A stretch of 10,573 nt of DNA from Blastocladiella britannica (taxonomy: Eukaryota; Blastocladiomycota; Blastocladiomycetes; Blastocladiales; Blastocladiaceae): the NCBI GenBank assembly GCA_025349905.2, contig MU625151.1:1-10573 (forward strand), given 5' to 3'. Positions within the stretch are counted from its first letter, which is position 1. Every line of letters starts with the position of its first letter. This document shows positions 7,071 to 10,573 of this stretch, one piece after another. Below the pieces are notes generated by a model, which saw nothing but the letters and a program-made list of their open reading frames with translations, was not told the DNA's origin and searched no databases. Made by a program: the position numbers and the translations under genes.

Positions 7071-7802
7071 ATGACAACCCAACAAGTCCCCCTCCTCCCG
7101 CTCCTCCTGGCGTCCTCGAACCGCCTGCACCTGCTCACCAAAATCCTGGTCCTTCCCTCGGTCCTCCGCCAACTAGCTCCCGTAACCCTGTACCTGGCCG
7201 TCGGCGCGCTCGTGTACCGCCAATGCCACGTGTTCCGCCACAACACGCGCGACCTGGACCTGCGTCGCCGCCAACTCGACGGAATCGTGCGGTCGCTGTA
7301 CTTGCTGCTTGCGACATGCGCGCTCGCGTGGAGTGTGACGCGGCCCGGATTACTGGGCTTGACGTTACTGCTGCGGGTCCTGACGATGGCGGCCAATCAC
7401 GCGCTCAAGGCGGTGCTGGATGTGGCCACGGGCGTCGCGGATACGGCTGACATTGAGCCACCGACCGGTACCGGCGTGGAAGCGGCGATGCTGAGCCGGA
7501 ATAACGTGGAGGTCGTGGTCACGCTGACCGGCCCACCTTCAACGGCCAGCAACGGATCCGAGCAACAGCAACTGCAACAGCCTCTGGAACTCTCGGACGA
7601 AGAAACGCGTAACCTGTGCGAACTGTTACTGTCGGGCCTCAGCGACGTGGACCTGGCCGCGAACGCCGACGTGATTGACGTGCACGCGCACTTGATCCGG
7701 ACGCAGTCGGGAACGCTCAAGGTGCGGTTTGACGGGCGCGACGACGATCAGGTAGTGGTCGTGCAGCGCACTGCCCGGATGGACGACCACGAGCTGTTGT
7801 AA
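7071..7802 (+). CDS. Small multi-pass membrane protein, unrecognised
   Basis: A single uninterrupted exon encodes 243 residues. The ATG at 7071 is the first in the frame, in a good A-rich context (ACAAAACA before ATG), and follows a CCAAT and TTTAAAAG pair at the right distance. Hydrophobic segments at about residues 33-49, 73-89 and 92-108 suggest two or three membrane passes, separated by a basic loop (CHVFRHNTRDLDLRRR). After about residue 120 the chain is hydrophilic, with a Gln-rich linker (SEQQQLQQPLE) and a tail with a DEE-type helix and alternating charged and Val stretches (VIDVHAHLIRTQSGTLKVRF). I recognise no domain or catalytic motif. Its start faces the TACC-like gene across a 214 bp shared promoter, and its 3' end meets the SH3 receptor gene. 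Coding status is well supported by length and composition; function is unknown. Confidence 0.75.
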   Translation: MTTQQVPLLPLLLASSNRLHLLTKILVLPSVLRQLAPVTLYLAVGALVYRQCHVFRHNTRDLDLRRRQLDGIVRSLYLLLATCALAWSVTRPGLLGLTLLLRVLTMAANHALKAVLDVATGVADTADIEPPTGTGVEAAMLSRNNVEVVVTLTGPPSTASNGSEQQQLQQPLELSDEETRNLCELLLSGLSDVDLAANADVIDVHAHLIRTQSGTLKVRFDGRDDDQVVVVQRTARMDDHELL

Positions 7803-8028
7803 CTTGTTTGTTCCATTTTTTCTAGCACCCCGGTGACGGACGTGGGGTGTGACTATACCTTCACTGTAATTTCCTTCAAAAGTGTCTTGTTATTGAAAAA
7901 AATATATGTATATTTTGCCATAATATTAAAGAATAATGCAATAGTGGATGGGACACGAGAAGGGAGAGAAGGGGGGAATAATTTGAAAATGCGCCAGAGC
8001 ACTTGGCGGTAGAGTAAAAGGAGAGGTA
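7803..8028. other. Convergent intergenic region with AT-rich polyadenylation zone
   Basis: 226 bp between the stop codons of two converging genes. The centre (about 7890-7940) is AT-rich, with ATATATGTATATTTT and an ATTAAA at 7925-7930 that could serve as a polyadenylation signal for the plus gene. The minus strand of the same zone offers AATATT-type signals for the SH3 receptor gene. No ORF is convincing here. Confidence 0.5.
7826..7849 (+). other. Inverted repeat in the 3' UTR of the small membrane protein gene
   Basis: CACCCC at 7826-7831 pairs with GGGGTG at 7844-7849 around a 12-base loop, 24 bp after the stop codon. It is a modest 6-bp GC-rich stem that could influence 3' processing or be chance. 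Confidence 0.35.
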
Positions 8029-10251
8029 TTAGGACGACCGGGAGTTTTCGAGCGCGCGAATGGCATCCAGCGCATCGCCCGCGTCCTCGGAGGTAAGGTA
8101 CAGTGACTCGCGTCGAGGGTTGACGCTGGACATGGAGGATTGGGAGGTGGACGGGAGCAGCGGCTGGAGCATGGGCACCACCAGTGCGCGGGACGACCCC
8201 GGTTGCTCGTCGCTCCCAGTACCGGCTGGCGACAGTGGCGCTCGGCCATACTGGCTGGGCAATGGACCCAATGTCAACGTGCCCATACTTGTCGGCAATA
8301 CCGCCTTGGCGCCCGACGGCGAAATAGGAGGAGGTCGCACCGCCGCTGCGGCCGGCATGCTTGGTCGGTCATTCGTCGTTGCTGGACTGATCGGAGTAGC
8401 GAGGCCCGCCAGTGGGGACGATGTGGCGGTAAACAATGCGCTCTCGCCACTGCCATCGAGCGGCACGTCCGGAAGCAACGGTGTTCCGTGTCCGGACTCG
8501 ACCGCCAAGCACGCCATGGGCATAAACCCTTCACGTTCCGACGGCGCGTGCACCACCAGCGCCCACCCGTCCGGGTACGCCTTGTACAGCAGCACCGGGT
8601 CGCCAATGGCAATCCCACCAATCTCGTCCGGGTTCTGGGCCGCAAACCGCGCCATCACGCGCATGGGGACTGGCGATTCCAGGACCGTGGAGACAGTCGA
8701 GCCGACCATCGAGTCCGTATCTCCACCACCGGATGTCATCGTCAGCGGGGGAACGGCGGCCACGGGGGAGCGGCGCGACGAGCCCACGGACGATTTGCGC
8801 GACAGGGAGGATTTGCGGGACAACGAGGATTTGCGGGACGGACGCGCCGACGTGGGGGATGCCGCTGCGCCGGTACCACCGCTGTTTCGCTTACAGGTGC
8901 CTGATTCGGTGACGGCATCGCCATCGTCGCCAAAATCGGTCGGGACCAAGTGCGAATGAGGCAGCGGCGTGCCTTTACTCCCAGTGGGAGCCATGGCCCG
9001 GCCCGAACCGGGCCTCTTAAATGGCAGACACGCGGGCGCCGCCGCGTCGTCGCGCGGCCGCATCGGCACGCTCCGGAACGCGCCACTGCTGGGACTGCTG
9101 GCTCCGCTGTTACGAGAAGTAGCGGCACGCAAGGACCCGCGCTCGGCGGCCTTGGCATCGTCGGCACCGTCGCCGTCGTCGGCCGAATCCAAGTCGTCCT
9201 CGCTGCGCTGCCGAGGCACCAGTGACGTGCGGTGCAGCGTGGCGGCGGTCTTGCGTCGGCGCCGTCGCTGGCACAAAATCGCGGCCGTCGCCGACAAAAT
9301 GATCAGCCCGATCGCGCCCACACACGCGGCAGCAATCGTCGTCAGGCTCACGGAATCGCTGCTGGTCCCCGACACTTGCTGGGTGCCCGGAGCAGCAGTG
9401 ACCACGGGCGTGAAGCTGGAAGTGGGCGCGGTCCCTAGCCCCGCGGTTAAGGTGGCCAGGATCGCGGGGTTCACGGTCAACGACCCGATCAGTGGGGAGT
9501 CGGCGTCCACGGGAGACAGGCACGAGACCATATCCGACGTGCGCTTGCTCATTTTTTTCGGCGTCGTCGTCCCGTTGGTGGCCGGTGGTTTGTTGGAGCA
9601 GTTGCCGTACGCGTTCACCACCAGCGGGCCCGAGCATTTGGACGCGGCAATCGACGCCGTCAGGTCCGAGCACAGGCTCGGGCACAGCGGTAAGATCGAC
9701 AGTGTGGGCGCACGCGACGCGGTGGACGCGGCCGTTGATTTCGCGCAGTTGGTGGCGCTCAAAGCCAGGATCCGCCAGCACCAGTACGCGCCCGCGTGCT
9801 GCAAGTGCCACCCGACGGTCACGGGCGCACACGACCCGGCGTCGGCGAGGCGCGTGGCCAAGAACGATTCGGACGCGAGCAGTTTCACGGCGCCGTCGAG
9901 GTCGGCCGCGGACGAGAGCGTGGCCGAGGGGCCGAGGACACCGAGCTGGCGCAGGGCCGTCCTATTAGAGGGTATGTGTGTGAGATTCTGTATTGTTTGT
10001 TGATACCTGATACCTGATACCGCATCACCGGCCGCCGAGGTGGTGCCGTGTGGCGGCGCAACGCATGGAACCACCGAATCCCACAACCACATCAAGCTCT
10101 TCAAAATAATACACAAGTACCGGTCCAGGACATTGGGTGCAGGCCATGCCGAGCACAGGAGGGACGCGTCGTCGGGGACCACGCAGTTATTGTTGTTAAC
10201 TGGTGCCGCAACTGCTGCTGCTGCATTGTTGGTAGTTGCCAGTGCTGGCAT
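8029..10251 (-). CDS. Single-pass membrane protein with Cys ectodomain and cytoplasmic SH3 domain
   Basis: The preferred model has exons 10251-10121 and 9961-8029 and 687 residues. Residues 1-248 are extracellular and contain spaced cysteines: C23, C33 in SLLCSAWP, C88, C105, C116, CPSLC (137-141), C153 and C165. A transmembrane helix at about 249-273 (TTIAAACVGAIGLIILSATA) is followed by the stop-transfer QRRRRRK. The cytoplasmic part is Ser/Pro-rich and holds an SH3 domain at about 478-530 (ARFAAQNPDEIGGIAIGDPV, DGWALV, EGFMPMACL). The layout resembles SH3-tailed membrane proteins common in early-diverging fungi, likely surface sensors or adhesion proteins that recruit Pro-rich partners. 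No strong signal peptide is visible; the Ala-rich MPALATTNNAAAAVAAPV is weak, so an upstream exon may be missing. The SH3 fold is degenerate at the second Trp (GWA instead of GWW). The frame is also open without splicing. Confidence 0.8.
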   Translation of the reverse strand: MPALATTNNAAAAVAAPVNNNNCVVPDDASLLCSAWPAPNVLDRYLCIILKSLMWLWDSVVPCVAPPHGTTSAAGDAVSGIRYQQTIQNLTHIPSNRTALRQLGVLGPSATLSSAADLDGAVKLLASESFLATRLADAGSCAPVTVGWHLQHAGAYWCWRILALSATNCAKSTAASTASRAPTLSILPLCPSLCSDLTASIAASKCSGPLVVNAYGNCSNKPPATNGTTTPKKMSKRTSDMVSCLSPVDADSPLIGSLTVNPAILATLTAGLGTAPTSSFTPVVTAAPGTQQVSGTSSDSVSLTTIAAACVGAIGLIILSATAAILCQRRRRRKTAATLHRTSLVPRQRSEDDLDSADDGDGADDAKAAERGSLRAATSRNSGASSPSSGAFRSVPMRPRDDAAAPACLPFKRPGSGRAMAPTGSKGTPLPHSHLVPTDFGDDGDAVTESGTCKRNSGGTGAAASPTSARPSRKSSLSRKSSLSRKSSVGSSRRSPVAAVPPLTMTSGGGDTDSMVGSTVSTVLESPVPMRVMARFAAQNPDEIGGIAIGDPVLLYKAYPDGWALVVHAPSEREGFMPMACLAVESGHGTPLLPDVPLDGSGESALFTATSSPLAGLATPISPATTNDRPSMPAAAAVRPPPISPSGAKAVLPTSMGTLTLGPLPSQYGRAPLSPAGTGSDEQPGSSRALVVPMLQPLLPSTSQSSMSSVNPRRESLYLTSEDAGDALDAIRALENSRSS
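8789..8842 (-). repeat. Three tandem 18-bp units encoding SRKSS[L/V]
   Basis: Near-identical 18-bp units at 8789-8806, 8807-8824 and 8825-8842. On the coding strand they give SRKSSLSRKSSLSRKSSV (residues 419-436), three basophilic kinase sites between membrane and SH3 domain. The 18-bp period keeps the frame. Confidence 0.9.
9962..10120 (-). other. Probable intron of the SH3 receptor gene, donor uncertain
   Basis: The acceptor is CTAATAG at 9968-9962. Donor GTACTT at 10120 gives a 159 bp intron and the junction VLDR-TALRQLGVLG. A donor at 10006 (GTATCA) gives a 45 bp intron and VSGI-RTALRQ. Both keep the frame, and so does no splicing. The 3' part is AT-rich compared with the flanking exons. 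I prefer the longer intron because the joined ectodomain then shows CSAW...VLDRTALRQ leading into SAADLDGAV, the spacing I would expect in this family. Confidence 0.5.
10001..10021 (-). repeat. Three tandem copies of a GTATCA 7-mer
   Basis: On the minus strand GTATCAG, GTATCAG and GTATCAA follow each other without gaps. Each copy begins with a usable GT donor. The 7-bp period changes frame with each copy, so only the copy nearest the acceptor is in frame. Confidence 0.85.
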
Positions 10252-10573
10252 TGCTTTTGTCTCCTTGCCGGAAAAACGTGCGTGTTGCTTCAAAACCAAG
10301 AAAAAAAAAAGGCGAAATGGCCGTCGCGGTCCTGGGTTGGTCGTCCGGTCCTTCTTTAAAATGTTATGTTTAATTTACGCGCGCGAAAGAGGGAATCAAA
10401 GGGCAGTTTCTGAAACCTCCAGGTATTGACTTTTTCGTGAAAAATGAAGCAAAACAACTTCCCACGAATCCGTACAATCAGGTTGATTCTGCTGTCAGGT
10501 CCGTGCCAATGACCCGACTGCATCCTGAGCCGCTGGTCCCAGATCTGAGCCCCTCGGCCGGTTGTTGTTGTTG
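10252..10573 (-). promoter_or_regulatory. Upstream region of the SH3 receptor gene
   Basis: 322 bp. A TTTTAAAG TATA-like element lies at 10362-10355, about 105 bp before the chosen ATG. A pyrimidine tract (T10) followed by CTTGGTTTTGAAG at about 10301-10279 resembles a 3' splice site, so the annotated ATG could lie in a second exon with a first exon further out. No convincing upstream coding exon with a signal peptide is visible. The end of the window (10562-10573) is a GTT microsatellite. Confidence 0.4.

Noticed and set aside
8969..10003. Plus-strand ORF of 344 codons
   Set aside because: Antisense to the SH3 receptor gene, which has a clear transmembrane helix and SH3 domain in its frame; the plus frame shows no domain.

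Overview
The window looks like compact nuclear DNA of a fungus, probably an early-diverging zoosporic lineage (Blastocladiomycota or chytrid-like). The genes are GC-rich and carry short introns of about 50-70 bp with GTNNGT-like donors and CAG/AAG/TAG acceptors. Intergenic gaps are about 110-320 bp. TATA-like boxes lie about 65-70 bp upstream of start codons, and there are no ribosome-binding sites or operons. The lineage is inferred from gene style and protein families, not from a marker gene.

Layout from left to right: (i) the first codons of an unidentified minus-strand gene (1-85); (ii) a minus-strand acyl-CoA dehydrogenase of the ACAD10/ACAD11/LvaC type in four exons (196-1640); (iii) a minus-strand aminoglycoside-phosphotransferase-fold kinase of the ACAD10/ACAD11/LvaA type in five exons (1824-3181), ending in the peroxisomal signal -SKL; (iv) a minus-strand three-exon gene (3439-6856) for a 1097-residue protein with proline-rich GRGLAxSP repeats and a C-terminal coiled coil that I read as a divergent TACC domain; (v) a short divergent promoter; (vi) a plus-strand intronless gene (7071-7802) for an unrecognised small membrane protein; (vii) a convergent 3' region; (viii) a minus-strand gene (8029-10251) for a single-pass membrane protein with a Cys-containing ectodomain and a cytoplasmic SH3 domain; (ix) its 5' region to the window end.

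The kinase and the dehydrogenase are the clearest functional unit. Animals fuse these two domains in ACAD10 and ACAD11, and Pseudomonas encodes them separately as LvaA and LvaC. Both systems convert 4-hydroxyacyl-CoA to 4-phosphoacyl-CoA and then to 2-enoyl-CoA. Here two head-to-tail genes carry them, each with its own start and stop, and the kinase has a canonical PTS1. This suggests a two-protein peroxisomal version of 4-hydroxy-acid breakdown. The other genes show no evident functional link to it.

The most unusual coding features are the 12-unit tandem repeat of the TACC-like protein, and the ambiguous first intron and triplicated phosphosite-like repeat of the SH3 receptor. Exon boundaries were deduced by eye from splice consensus, frame and family similarity; transcript data would settle them.
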